NCBI GenBank assembly: GCA_020622105.1
Contig: JAHRYP010000003.1
Coordinates: forward strand, 1,923 to 65,922
Direction: 5' to 3'
DNA length: 64,000 bases
Source of the DNA: Methylotenera sp.
GTDB taxonomy: Bacteria; Pseudomonadota; Gammaproteobacteria; Burkholderiales; Methylophilaceae
Part shown: positions 1-8,638 of the stretch, one piece after another
Layout: each line of letters starts with the position of its first letter
How positions within the stretch are numbered: position 1 is the first letter of the stretch
The notes under the pieces: model-generated
Told to the model about the DNA's origin: nothing
Database searches by the model: none
Seen by the model: the letters and a program-made list of their open reading frames with translations, nothing else
Program-made: the position numbers and the translations under genes

Positions 1-116
1 TTGCCGGTGTCAGGAAAGCTTATCCAATTCAGTCTATAGTAGGGCATTCCGATATCGCGCCAGGGCGAAAAACTGACCCTGGCCCTTATTTTGACTGGCA
101 GCAGGTAATAAAATAA
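1..116 (+). CDS. ampD: 1,6-anhydro-N-acetylmuramyl-L-alanine amidase AmpD, 3' end only
   Basis: This is the last 37 codons of a gene cut by the left edge, read from base 3 to a TAA at 114-116. The translation contains GHSDIAPGRKTDPGPYFDW, the C-terminal signature of the AmpD amidase-2 family. The His and the Asp of KTDPGP correspond to zinc ligands in that family. AmpD cleaves the peptide from anhydro-muropeptides in the cytoplasm during peptidoglycan recycling. The muropeptide permease gene ampG lies about 30 kb away in this window. The start and most of the domain are outside, so intactness cannot be judged. Confidence 0.88.
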   Translation, partial: AGVRKAYPIQSIVGHSDIAPGRKTDPGPYFDWQQVIK

Positions 117-177
117 GGACGCTTTCACATACGCTAACTTTAGCTTTTACAATACAAAAAATATTAATTCATTACTT

Positions 178-1278
178 ATGCACAAAAACACACAGCTTAT
201 TCTACTGACATTACTTTTCACCTTGGTAACGGGCTGCGGCAATAAAGACAAAACAGCAGATGGCAAAGCCAATGAAAATAAGGGCCCGAAACCAACGCTG
301 GTCACTGTGACACAGGTCAAAGACACTGCTATAGAAATCACAGAGTCAGCCGTGGGTTCAATCGAAGGCCTGATTGATCCCACCATTGCAGCAGAAGTAG
401 CTGCACGTGTGGTGAAAGTGCACGTTAGCCCCGGACAAAGGGTTAAAAAAGGCGAGCTGATTGCCACACTGGATGCTGTTGATTTTGCGTTACAGCGCAA
501 CGAAGCACAGGCAGAGGTAGCCCGTATTGAAGCGCTGTTACAGAACCAGACCAAGATCGTGACCCGCAGTCAGGCACTGGTCAACAAAAATTTTATTTCG
601 CAAAATGCGGTGGATACTGATCTCGCACAGCAGAATGTGCTCAAAGAGCAGCTGACCGGTGCTAAAGCGCGCATTGACAGCATTAATCACAGCAGCAGCA
701 AAACCAGAATTTACGCACCTACTGATGGTGTTGTTGAAAAGAAAATTGTCGACACCGGTGAGTTTGTAAAAGTAGGCGACCCATTATTGCAGATCATTTC
801 AAACAAGCGCTTGCGCGCTCACATCCCTTTCCCGGAGCGTATCAGCGGCCAGCTAAGACCGGGCATGAAAGTACGCCTAAGCACCCCGACCAGCACCAAA
901 GTAGTTGAATCTGTGATTCGTGAGCTAAAACCGATGATTACTGAAAGCAATCGCTCTATCGACGTACTTGCCGATGTGACGGATGAAGCTGACTGGCAGC
1001 CAGGCGCCAGCGTCACGGGTACCGTGGTTATCGGCGAGCAGTCTTCCGCCTTAATGGTTCCTGAGCAGAGCGTCGTGTTGCGGCCAGCAGGCGAAGTCGT
1101 GTATCTGGTGAAAGATGGCAAAGCACATCAGGCCATTGTGAAAACCGGGCAGCACCAGAACGGATTGGTTGAAATTACCGAGGGCGTGAGTGCTAACGAC
1201 ACTATCGTGATGGATGGCGCTGGCTTCCTGACAGATCAGGCGCCTATTCAAATTACCACCAGCCATACTGCACAATAA
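178..1278 (+). CDS. RND efflux periplasmic adaptor (membrane fusion lipoprotein)
   Basis: 366 aa. A lipoprotein signal is visible: a hydrophobic stretch followed by VTGC with Cys20 as the probable lipidation site. Then come a biotinyl/lipoyl-like hairpin region (around residues 65-105, with PGQRVKKGELIATLDAVD), a coiled-coil hairpin rich in Ala/Gln (about 105-165), the second lipoyl half (APTDGVVEKKIVDTGEFVK), and beta-barrel and membrane-proximal domains. Proteins of this type bridge an inner-membrane RND pump and an outer-membrane channel. The pump gene follows 15 bp downstream, so the two form an operon. No good ribosome binding site is seen before this ATG, but the lipobox position supports the start. 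The substrate cannot be told from sequence. Confidence 0.93.
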   Translation: MHKNTQLILLTLLFTLVTGCGNKDKTADGKANENKGPKPTLVTVTQVKDTAIEITESAVGSIEGLIDPTIAAEVAARVVKVHVSPGQRVKKGELIATLDAVDFALQRNEAQAEVARIEALLQNQTKIVTRSQALVNKNFISQNAVDTDLAQQNVLKEQLTGAKARIDSINHSSSKTRIYAPTDGVVEKKIVDTGEFVKVGDPLLQIISNKRLRAHIPFPERISGQLRPGMKVRLSTPTSTKVVESVIRELKPMITESNRSIDVLADVTDEADWQPGASVTGTVVIGEQSSALMVPEQSVVLRPAGEVVYLVKDGKAHQAIVKTGQHQNGLVEITEGVSANDTIVMDGAGFLTDQAPIQITTSHTAQ

Positions 1279-1293
1279 TACAAAGATCGCCGC

Positions 1294-4200
1294 ATGACAT
1301 TACCTGAACTCTCGATCAAACGCCATGTTCTTGCCTGGATGCTCTCAGGCGTCATTGTTTTATTCGGCATCATCTCTTATCAGCGCATCGGCATTGACCG
1401 TATTCCAGCAATTGATTTCCCCATCATTGTTGTGAATACTACCCTGCGTGGCGCTAATCCCGATGTCATCGACACCAGCGTCACCAGCATTATCGAATCC
1501 GCCATTAATACCACACCTGGCATTGAGCATATTCAGTCATCCTCGTCACCCGGCGTATCGGTCATCACTATCACATTCTCGCTGGATAAAGATATTGATG
1601 TTGCCTATAACGAAGTACAAGCCAAAGTCAGCCAGATATTGCGTCGCCTGCCGAATGACACCGACCCGCCAGTCATACAGAAAGTCGATACCAACGCCTC
1701 GGCAGTGATATGGCTGGCACTCAGCGGTGACCGCACCATACAGCAGCTTAACCTGTATGCAAACAATGTATTGAAGAAAAAATTCGAGACCATCAACGGT
1801 GTCGGTGAAGTGAGCATAGGTGGCCGCCGTGACCGTGTAGTGCGTGTCAATATCAAGCCGGAGCAAATGGCTGCTTACAAAGTCACTGCCAATGATCTGA
1901 TATCAGCATTTAATCGTGAGCACATACAGCTACCGGGCGGTTTTCTAGTCAGTGCGCAATCAGAACAATTGCTCAAACTTGATATGGAGTTTCATAATGT
2001 CAGGGAATTAGGCGAACTGATCGTTTCAACCAATACCGGCGTACCAATTCGCCTCAAAGATGTAGCGGCAATAGAAGACGGCATCACCGATAATCGTCAG
2101 GTCGCGCGCTATAACGGCAAGCCTACCGTAGGTCTTGGCATGGTCAAGATTGCAAATGCCAATACTGTAGATATCATCAAAGAAGTTGAGCGCCGCCTGG
2201 AGCAGGACATCCGGCCTAATCTGCCTCCGGGGATGAGTCTGGAAATATCGACTAACGACTCAATTTTTATTAACCAGCTTGTTGCCTCGCTTAAAGAGCA
2301 CTTGATAGAGGGTACATTGCTGGCCGCACTGATTGTATTTATTTTTCTACGCTCGATACGCTCTACACTGATTGTAGCCACTGCAATACCAGTATCGTTA
2401 CTGGCAGCGATTGCCGTGATGTACTTTTCCGGTTTTACGTTTAACTCGATGACACTTCTGGCGCTGCTGTTATTGATTGGCGTGGTAGTCGATGATGCAA
2501 TTGTCGTGCTGGAAAACATATATCGCCATCGCGAACATATAGACCCCAACCCGGTCAGCGCCGCTTTGAACGGTGCACGTGAAGTGACTTTCTCGGTTAC
2601 GGCAGCGTCACTGTCGCTGGTTTGTATTTTCGCGCCGGTCATTTTTATGGATGGCATGGTAGGTAAATTCTTCAACTCTTTCGGTATTGTCGTGACCTTC
2701 GGCGTACTGGCCTCATTGTTTGTGTCACTCACACTTACGCCAATGCTATGCTCACGCTACCTTACAGTAAGCCACCATGATGAAAATAAAGTTTATAGCT
2801 TTATCGGGAAGATGCTGGGTTCACTGGATAACGTTTATAAAAAGCTGCTGTTTACCTCACTCAAGCATCGCGGTGCGGTGCTGTTAATCACCGTGCTGTT
2901 TGTAATGTTTAGCGGTTATTTTTCATTCAAGTATGTAGAAAAAGATTTTGTACCTGAATCTGACGAGAGTAGCTTCAGCATTACCGTCAAAACTCCGCTC
3001 GGTTCCAGTCTGGAATACACCGATTCGCGCCTGAAAATGGTCGAGGCCATTGTTGCCAGCCATAAGGATGAAGTAAACAGCTTTTTCTCTACGATTGGCG
3101 CCGGCTCGCGCGGTCAGGTCAATCAGGGCAACGTCAATGTACGCTTAAAACCAAAAGAAGAGCGTAACAAGAGTCAGCAGGCACTGATTAAAGAACTAAA
3201 AAAAGAATTGGACACGATCCCCGGAGTACGCGCGATTCCTACCGGTGCTTCAGTAGTGCGCGGGCAGCGCTCTGAGAAACTGCAATTCAACCTTACCGGC
3301 AGCAACCTGCAGGAAATCGGCCGCATTTCAAAACTGCTGCAGGACTCTCTCGGCAGCAACCCGAACATGGGTAAAGTTGACCTTGATGTGCAGCTTGATC
3401 TGCCGCAGCTCAACATGAAAGTTGACCGCGAACGTGCCGCGACTTTGGGCTTGAACGCGACTGATATTGCCACTGCAGTCAGTCTTTACGCCGGCGGCAT
3501 TAATGTTGCCAAATATAACGATGAAAATGGAGACGGTCAGCGTTACGACATCCGCCTGAAGGCAGATGATGAAGATTTAAAAACTAGCGAAGATCTGCGT
3601 AAAATATTCCTGCGTAGTGGCAACGGCCAGCTAGTAAGATTGGATGCAGTTGCCAGCTTTGAACCTGAACTGGGCGCTGCCGTGATCGGCCGTTACGATC
3701 TGCAGTATGCTGCAAACTTCTATGCCAACCCGGGCATGCCTCTGGGTGATGCAGTGGAGCTGGTAAAGGCAACCGCTGCCAAAATAGTTCCAGCCGAGTA
3801 CAACATCAAAATGGTCGGTCAGGCTGAAGAGTTTGGCAAAACCTTTAAAAATATAAAATTCGTATTTTTATTAGCCTTCATCCTGCTATACATGGTGCTG
3901 GCAAGCCAGTTCAATTCATTCATTCAGCCGTTAATCATCATGCTTGCACAGCCACTGGCTATTATCGGCGGCCTCATCGCGCTGCTGATTTCTGGCGATA
4001 CCCTCAACATGTTCTCCATGATCGGCCTAGTGCTGCTGATTGGCCTCGTAGCTAAAAACTCCATTCTGCTGGTAGACTTAACCAATCAGCTGCGTGATAA
4101 GGGCGTAGCTATCGATGATGCGCTAAAGGAGGCATGCCCGATACGGTTACGCCCGGTGGTGATGACTTCTCTGACCATTATTCTGGCACTGCTGCCAGCT

Positions 4201-4389
4201 GCACTCGGTCTTGGTGCCGGCTCGGAGACCAATAAACCACTCTCCGTTGCCATCATCGGCGGCATGGTTTCATCTACCTTGCTGACGCTGGTAGTAGTGC
4301 CGGCCGCCTATTCGCTCGTGATGCACAGCCTGGAAAAATGGGAAGCTAAACGAGGAAGTCTAGCTCAAAAGTTTCAGATTAAGTTTTGA
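1294..4389 (+). CDS. RND efflux pump, inner-membrane permease (AcrB/MdtB-C type)
   Basis: 1031 aa, normal length for the hydrophobe/amphiphile efflux family. The N-terminus starts with a transmembrane helix. Two repeats, each of a large periplasmic loop and a helix bundle, follow. The proton-relay Asp pair is in LLIGVVVDDAIVVLENIYRH (TM4), and the matching Lys is in LLIGLVAKNSILLVDL (TM10). It uses the proton gradient to expel compounds through the adaptor encoded just upstream. No outer-membrane TolC-type gene is in this window, so a shared channel is probably encoded elsewhere. The class is certain; specificity (drug, solvent or other) is not. Confidence 0.95.
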   Translation: MTLPELSIKRHVLAWMLSGVIVLFGIISYQRIGIDRIPAIDFPIIVVNTTLRGANPDVIDTSVTSIIESAINTTPGIEHIQSSSSPGVSVITITFSLDKDIDVAYNEVQAKVSQILRRLPNDTDPPVIQKVDTNASAVIWLALSGDRTIQQLNLYANNVLKKKFETINGVGEVSIGGRRDRVVRVNIKPEQMAAYKVTANDLISAFNREHIQLPGGFLVSAQSEQLLKLDMEFHNVRELGELIVSTNTGVPIRLKDVAAIEDGITDNRQVARYNGKPTVGLGMVKIANANTVDIIKEVERRLEQDIRPNLPPGMSLEISTNDSIFINQLVASLKEHLIEGTLLAALIVFIFLRSIRSTLIVATAIPVSLLAAIAVMYFSGFTFNSMTLLALLLLIGVVVDDAIVVLENIYRHREHIDPNPVSAALNGAREVTFSVTAASLSLVCIFAPVIFMDGMVGKFFNSFGIVVTFGVLASLFVSLTLTPMLCSRYLTVSHHDENKVYSFIGKMLGSLDNVYKKLLFTSLKHRGAVLLITVLFVMFSGYFSFKYVEKDFVPESDESSFSITVKTPLGSSLEYTDSRLKMVEAIVASHKDEVNSFFSTIGAGSRGQVNQGNVNVRLKPKEERNKSQQALIKELKKELDTIPGVRAIPTGASVVRGQRSEKLQFNLTGSNLQEIGRISKLLQDSLGSNPNMGKVDLDVQLDLPQLNMKVDRERAATLGLNATDIATAVSLYAGGINVAKYNDENGDGQRYDIRLKADDEDLKTSEDLRKIFLRSGNGQLVRLDAVASFEPELGAAVIGRYDLQYAANFYANPGMPLGDAVELVKATAAKIVPAEYNIKMVGQAEEFGKTFKNIKFVFLLAFILLYMVLASQFNSFIQPLIIMLAQPLAIIGGLIALLISGDTLNMFSMIGLVLLIGLVAKNSILLVDLTNQLRDKGVAIDDALKEACPIRLRPVVMTSLTIILALLPAALGLGAGSETNKPLSVAIIGGMVSSTLLTLVVVPAAYSLVMHSLEKWEAKRGSLAQKFQIKF

Positions 4390-4395
4390 GATTAA

Positions 4396-4430
4396 ACCGG
4401 CTTTTCAAGCAGTTCAAATTGTAAGCCGGT
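4396..4430. terminator. hairpin between convergent RND pump and GNAT genes
   Basis: ACCGGCTT (4396-4403) is the exact reverse complement of AAGCCGGT (4423-4430), with a 19-nt loop. It is followed by GATTTT on the plus strand. The gap between the two convergent stop codons is only about 45 bp. It plausibly terminates both transcripts, but the loop is long and the T-run short. Confidence 0.45.
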
Positions 4431-4434
4431 GATT

Positions 4435-4908
4435 TTAGGCTGCCACATCTCGGGATTCACCGGATATGCTTAATACCGGTACGCGGTAGCCGCGACGCTC
4501 ATAAAAAGCAATCAGCTCATGACGCAGCGTAATAACATGCATGCAAAACTTACTCACTGACCAATACTGTGCTGCATAACTTTCAGCGTAAGTGAGTAAT
4601 TGCTTACCTATGCCTGTTCCTTGCATAGCCGGCTTTACTACAAACATACCAACATATGCCGCATCAGCTTTTTTCTCAAGACAAACTGAGGCAATCAGCT
4701 CGTCACCGCTTACGCATACCAAGATCACGTTATGTTCAGATTCAATGACTTGCTGCACATCTTTAGCTGTTGTACGCAAGCCATCAAGCAGATCAGCTTC
4801 GGTAGTCCAGCCTTGTCGACTGCTTTCGCCACGATAAGCGGCATTTACCAGCGCCGCAATAGCGGCTGATTCCGAGATAAGTGCACAGCGAAAAAATAGC
4901 GCCTGCAT
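4435..4908 (-). CDS. GNAT family N-acetyltransferase
   Basis: 157 aa from the ATG at 4908; a GTG one codon earlier overlaps the stop of the upstream gene and is less likely. The acetyl-CoA binding motif A is visible as VKPAMQGTGIGKQLL (Q-x-x-G-x-G), followed by a C-terminal YERRGY typical of the fold. The acceptor is unknown. The stop codon of the symporter gene almost touches this start (TAGTGATG), which suggests translational coupling. It is the last gene of a minus-strand run before a convergent terminator. Confidence 0.88.
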   Translation of the reverse strand: MQALFFRCALISESAAIAALVNAAYRGESSRQGWTTEADLLDGLRTTAKDVQQVIESEHNVILVCVSGDELIASVCLEKKADAAYVGMFVVKPAMQGTGIGKQLLTYAESYAAQYWSVSKFCMHVITLRHELIAFYERRGYRVPVLSISGESRDVAA

Positions 4909-4910
4909 CA

Positions 4911-6152
4911 CTAATCTTTAGATGTGGTTGCCAGCTTCTGCACAACCAGACTGCCGATCATGTCGCCCTGCACATTCACGGCAGTACGCAGCGTATCCAG
5001 TAATCTGTCTACCGGCAGCAGAATAGCAATCGCCTCAGCCGGCAGCCCTACCGATTGCAGCACCATGACCATCGTCACCATGCCGGCACTGGGGATGCCC
5101 GGTGCACCCATTGCTGCGATCATCGCCGTAAAGCACACAATCAGCTGCTGTGCGATGGTGAGCTCGACCCCGATCAGGTTGGCAATAAACAATGCAGCAG
5201 CAGCTTCATACAGTGCCGTGCCATCCATATTGATAGTTGCCCCTAATGGCACAACAAAACCGGCAATTTCGGGCTTAACATTCAACTGCTGGCTAGCACA
5301 GCGCAAAGTCACCGGTAGCGTAGCTGAGCTCGAACTGGTCGCAAATGCTGTGACTAATGCCTCACGCGCGCCGCGCCAGAAAGTAAGAGGGGACATACGG
5401 GTAAATAAATATAAAATCAGTGGCAGCACTACAACCCCATGTAGCAGCAAAGTGCCAACCACCACCGCTACAAATTTAGCCAATATTGCCAGCATGGCAA
5501 CATCCTGTCCTGCTACCAGTTTAATCAGCAGGGCCATAATCCCGAGCGGCGCAAGACGCATCACCCACTCGACGATCAGCATGGTTACGTCCAGTGCTTC
5601 CTGCAATAGTGTGCGCAGATGCTTGAAGCGCTCACCACCCATCACCAATGCAATACCCAACATCAATGCAAACATGACCACGGCTAGCACATTGCCTTGT
5701 GATAAGGCTGCAAAAGGGTTCACAAACAATCCATGCAGGAACTGGGCAAAGAATTCCGGCAATGGCAGCTGTTTAGCCTCAAAATTTTGCATAGCATGCT
5801 CGAACAGATTGATCGATAGGCCAGCCCCGGGTTTGAAATACAGGCTGGCTGCCAATCCCAGAACGATTGCTATTGCCATGCTGCTGACAAAAAACAATAT
5901 GGTGGTCACCCACACCCGCTGCATTTGCTGATGTTGGCGCAGATTGGCGATACCGACCGTGATGGAACAGAACACCAACGGGATCAGCACCATTTTGAGC
6001 AAATCGATAAACAAGGTGCCAACCAGACCTGAAGCATACAAAACCGTTTGCGCAGTTTGATGTTCAGCGCCCAGCCCATGCAAATACACACCGGCGGCAA
6101 CACCGAAAATTGCGCCTAATAGAATCTGTGCGTTAAGGCTAGGCAGCTTCAT
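4911..6152 (-). CDS. Dicarboxylate/amino acid:cation symporter (DAACS family)
   Basis: 413 aa with about eight hydrophobic segments and the family hallmarks: a serine-rich loop AFATSSSSATLPVTL, then NMDGTALYEAAAALFIANLIG at the substrate/Na+ site, and GAPGIPSAGMV in the second re-entrant loop. DAACS proteins (GltP, DctA and relatives) import glutamate, aspartate or C4-dicarboxylates with H+ or Na+. Which substrate this one carries is not determined. It lies 11 bp downstream of the rRNA methyltransferase gene and overlaps the acetyltransferase gene, so the three are probably co-transcribed. Confidence 0.93.
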   Translation of the reverse strand: MKLPSLNAQILLGAIFGVAAGVYLHGLGAEHQTAQTVLYASGLVGTLFIDLLKMVLIPLVFCSITVGIANLRQHQQMQRVWVTTILFFVSSMAIAIVLGLAASLYFKPGAGLSINLFEHAMQNFEAKQLPLPEFFAQFLHGLFVNPFAALSQGNVLAVVMFALMLGIALVMGGERFKHLRTLLQEALDVTMLIVEWVMRLAPLGIMALLIKLVAGQDVAMLAILAKFVAVVVGTLLLHGVVVLPLILYLFTRMSPLTFWRGAREALVTAFATSSSSATLPVTLRCASQQLNVKPEIAGFVVPLGATINMDGTALYEAAAALFIANLIGVELTIAQQLIVCFTAMIAAMGAPGIPSAGMVTMVMVLQSVGLPAEAIAILLPVDRLLDTLRTAVNVQGDMIGSLVVQKLATTSKD

Positions 6153-6163
6153 AAACTACTTAA

Positions 6164-7705
6164 TTACTCTGCTGCTTTTGGTTTGACAGCCTTAGGTTTG
6201 GCAACTTTTATTTTTTCAACTTTAGGCTTTGCAGTTTTTGGTTTTTCAACCTTTGGTTTGTCAGCTTCTGGCTCTGCAGCTTTTGCTTTTACCGTTCTCG
6301 GCTTCTTAGCTCTTGGTTTAACCTCTTCAGGTTCAGTAGCTATAACAGATTCAACTGCTACAACCTCATCCGGCGCTGCTGCTTCACTAATTTCAACATT
6401 CGCTTTACCTGTCCCTGCCACATTGGCGCCCTGTGTTTTTTCAAACACCGCAGCAAAAAAGCCATCTGTATTATGCAGATGCGGCAGCAGTTTTAAATAA
6501 TTGCCGGTATCCAGCTCGATTTGCTGTTGCGCTAAAATTTCAGCCGCATTCAGTAATTTAAAATCCGGGTGTGCAGCCAGAAACTGCTCTGCGATGTTCT
6601 CATTCTCGTCATTGAGCAAACTACAGGTCGCATAAATCAAGCGCCCGCCGATTTTTGTGAGCTTGGCAGCACGTGCCAGAATGTTGGTTTGCTTGACATT
6701 GAGCTCAGCAACATCTTCCGGCATCTGGCGCCATTTTAAATCCGGGTTGCGACGCAAGGTACCTAGTCCGCTGCACGGCGCATCAACCAATACACGATCA
6801 AATTTGCCGTTCAAGCGTTTTAATTTAGGGTCAGTTTCGCTGCTGATCACTTGTGCATGCATATTACTTAAACCAGAACGTTTCAGACGCTGACCCAGAT
6901 TGTGCAGACGCTTTTCAGACACATCAAACGCATACAAGCGGCCAGTGTTACGCATCAGCGCACCAATGGCCAGACTCTTGCCGCCTGCACCGGCGCAAAA
7001 ATCTGCAACCATCATGCCGCGCTTTGGTGCCACCAGATATGCCAATAACTGACTGCCCTCATCCTGCACTTCAATTTTGCCTTCAGTAAACAATATGTGA
7101 CGACCAATGTTCATGCGGTTAGGCATGCGGATACCGATAGGTGAATAAGGGGTTTTGGTAATGTTAGTTTCACCTGAAGTATTCTCAGCGATGAATTTTG
7201 CCAACACTTCATCACGGTTACCTTTGATCGTATTCACGCGTAGATCCAGCGTCGCCTGCTCGTGCATACTACGGCCAATCGTAAGCGCTTCTTTCTCGCC
7301 ATATTGCGCAACGAGTTTATCCCACAACCAGTCGCGCACATCAGCCTGTACAGCAAGCGGCAAATTCTCGGTAGATTTTGCCTTGATCATATGCGCCCAC
7401 TCTTTTTGCTGTTCGCTAAGCATAGGTTCCAGTTCGCGGATACTCATGCCTTGTACACGCAGCAGATACGCCAGAATAAGCTTACGCGCATCATCTGGAT
7501 CATCCTCTTCGTTAGCAGTCACTGTGCTCAGAAAGCGTAAACGGCGCAGAACACCATAAACACTTTCCGCCACAAACGCACGCTCTTTGGTACCCAGGTC
7601 TCTATTATTGCGAAAGAATTCACTTAATTTAGCGTCCGCAGGGCTACTGAATGTGAGCAGATTAGATAAAACAACAGCAGCTTGGCGAATCAGGTTGGGG
7701 GTCAT
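6164..7705 (-). CDS. RsmB/NOP family rRNA (cytosine-5) methyltransferase with Lys/Pro/Ala tail
   Basis: 513 aa. The N-terminal 130 or so residues resemble the NusB-like RNA-binding domain of RsmB. The catalytic domain has the SAM loop VADFCAGAGGKSLAIG, the DAPCSGLGTLRRNPDLKW motif and a second conserved cysteine in LIYATCSLLNDENENIA. Those two Cys are the release and nucleophile residues of 5-methylcytosine RNA enzymes. Beyond the family core (about residue 430) is an 80-residue low-complexity tail of repeating KPK, KPR and AKPK units. It is strongly basic near the end and has an acidic first part. The tail is absent from E. coli RsmB and resembles histone-H1-like or AlgP-like nucleic-acid-binding tails (inference). 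Confidence 0.9.
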   Translation of the reverse strand: MTPNLIRQAAVVLSNLLTFSSPADAKLSEFFRNNRDLGTKERAFVAESVYGVLRRLRFLSTVTANEEDDPDDARKLILAYLLRVQGMSIRELEPMLSEQQKEWAHMIKAKSTENLPLAVQADVRDWLWDKLVAQYGEKEALTIGRSMHEQATLDLRVNTIKGNRDEVLAKFIAENTSGETNITKTPYSPIGIRMPNRMNIGRHILFTEGKIEVQDEGSQLLAYLVAPKRGMMVADFCAGAGGKSLAIGALMRNTGRLYAFDVSEKRLHNLGQRLKRSGLSNMHAQVISSETDPKLKRLNGKFDRVLVDAPCSGLGTLRRNPDLKWRQMPEDVAELNVKQTNILARAAKLTKIGGRLIYATCSLLNDENENIAEQFLAAHPDFKLLNAAEILAQQQIELDTGNYLKLLPHLHNTDGFFAAVFEKTQGANVAGTGKANVEISEAAAPDEVVAVESVIATEPEEVKPRAKKPRTVKAKAAEPEADKPKVEKPKTAKPKVEKIKVAKPKAVKPKAAE

Positions 7706-7761
7706 ATTGGTTTCTTTACTTTAATTTTCTTTAATGTTTTGTAGCAAGTAAATATATTACC

Positions 7762-7825
7762 GGAATCATGAAAAACATATTTTATGAAATGCAGTGCGCT
7801 CATAAAATATGAATTTAATGATTCC
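7762..7825 (-). terminator. two-tier hairpin ending the DUF3108 transcript
   Basis: The inner stem is CATATTTTATGA (7776-7787) against TCATAAAATATG (7800-7811), 12 perfect pairs with a 12-nt loop. The outer stem is GGAATCAT (7762-7769) against ATGATTCC (7818-7825). On the minus strand it begins two bases after the stop of the DUF3108 gene, and the inner stem is followed by TTTTTC. That is the layout of an intrinsic terminator with an AT-rich stem. It would separate DUF3108 from the methyltransferase gene downstream. Confidence 0.6.
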
Positions 7826-7826
7826 T

Positions 7827-8552
7827 TTATTCTATTTTTAACTCGGTTAATATCTGTTCCAGCTTCTGGCCATTATCGTCAACCATCAAAATTTTCACCG
7901 GTATATAATGATAATCGGCAGCGAGCCACAGTTCTTTGGTCTCTTCTGTATCCTGGGCTGGCGGCACCAGATGCAGCGTCTTGTATTGCACACCTGCGCT
8001 AACAACAACTTCAGGCTCAGAATTGATATGATATTGATACTGATTAAGTTTTTTACCGGTTGTCAGCGTTACCGTGATGTCACCTTTTAACGGTTTTGGC
8101 ATATACATGAACTGGTAAGGAAAGCTTGCCAGATCCTGAGTACCGGCAGTGAGCGGTGCTTCTTTCAGCTTACCTTTTACCGTCATGCGCAAATTTTGTT
8201 TAGCCCAGTCAAAATCTGTCAGTAACGCTTTCTTGGCATTATCACCCTGACGCAACTCAAAATGCTCAGGCTTTAGCCCCTGTGCGGTAATTTCACCGCT
8301 ACTGGTTAATACGCGCTCGCCAAACAGTGCATAAACACCGATACCTTTGGTAACACTCTCAACCTTGTATGTACTGCCATTAATTGCAAACTGCTCGTGT
8401 ACTGTTGCAAACGGCTGACCATTTTTTGTCACTTCATACACTGCCTGAATGCGTTTAGGCAGGGCAGCATTAGACAATGCTGCCGGCTCCGCCATAGCCG
8501 ATGTCGCCGATAACAAAACTGCAAAGCTTAATAATTTGATGTGGTTAAACAC
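7827..8552 (-). CDS. DUF3108 domain protein, periplasmic
   Basis: 241 aa with an N-terminal signal peptide ending near AMA|EP (about residue 21). The rest is a single DUF3108 domain of beta strands, with AGTQDLASFPYQFMYMP in the middle and ELWLAADYHYIPVKI near the end. No enzymatic residues are known for this domain. It is a distant paralogue of the gene at 52643-53767, sharing AGTQD-x2-SF-x-YQFM and W-L-A-x-DY-x-Y-x-PVKI. Its place beside purM on the minus strand is common in betaproteobacteria from memory. Function unknown; an envelope role is inferred from the signal peptide. Confidence 0.88.
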   Translation of the reverse strand: MFNHIKLLSFAVLLSATSAMAEPAALSNAALPKRIQAVYEVTKNGQPFATVHEQFAINGSTYKVESVTKGIGVYALFGERVLTSSGEITAQGLKPEHFELRQGDNAKKALLTDFDWAKQNLRMTVKGKLKEAPLTAGTQDLASFPYQFMYMPKPLKGDITVTLTTGKKLNQYQYHINSEPEVVVSAGVQYKTLHLVPPAQDTEETKELWLAADYHYIPVKILMVDDNGQKLEQILTELKIE

Positions 8553-8638
8553 AAGATTTCCTTTAATTTAAGAAACACATCAATCTAACGCGCCAGCAGA
8601 GGTTTCGTTACATAGCGTTTTATTACTAGGCTTATCAG

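Noticed and set aside
147-554. Minus-strand reading frame of 135 codons inside the RND adaptor gene
   Set aside because: It is a shadow of the well-supported plus-strand gene, with serine/threonine-rich composition and no recognisable domain.
2109-2732. Minus-strand 207-codon frame inside the RND pump
   Set aside because: Shadow of the pump gene; no start signal or domain.
4924-5931. Long plus-strand reading frame (335 codons) opposite the symporter gene
   Set aside because: It is antisense to a gene with clear family motifs; its Ser/Thr/Ala/Ile composition is typical of the reverse complement of a membrane protein.
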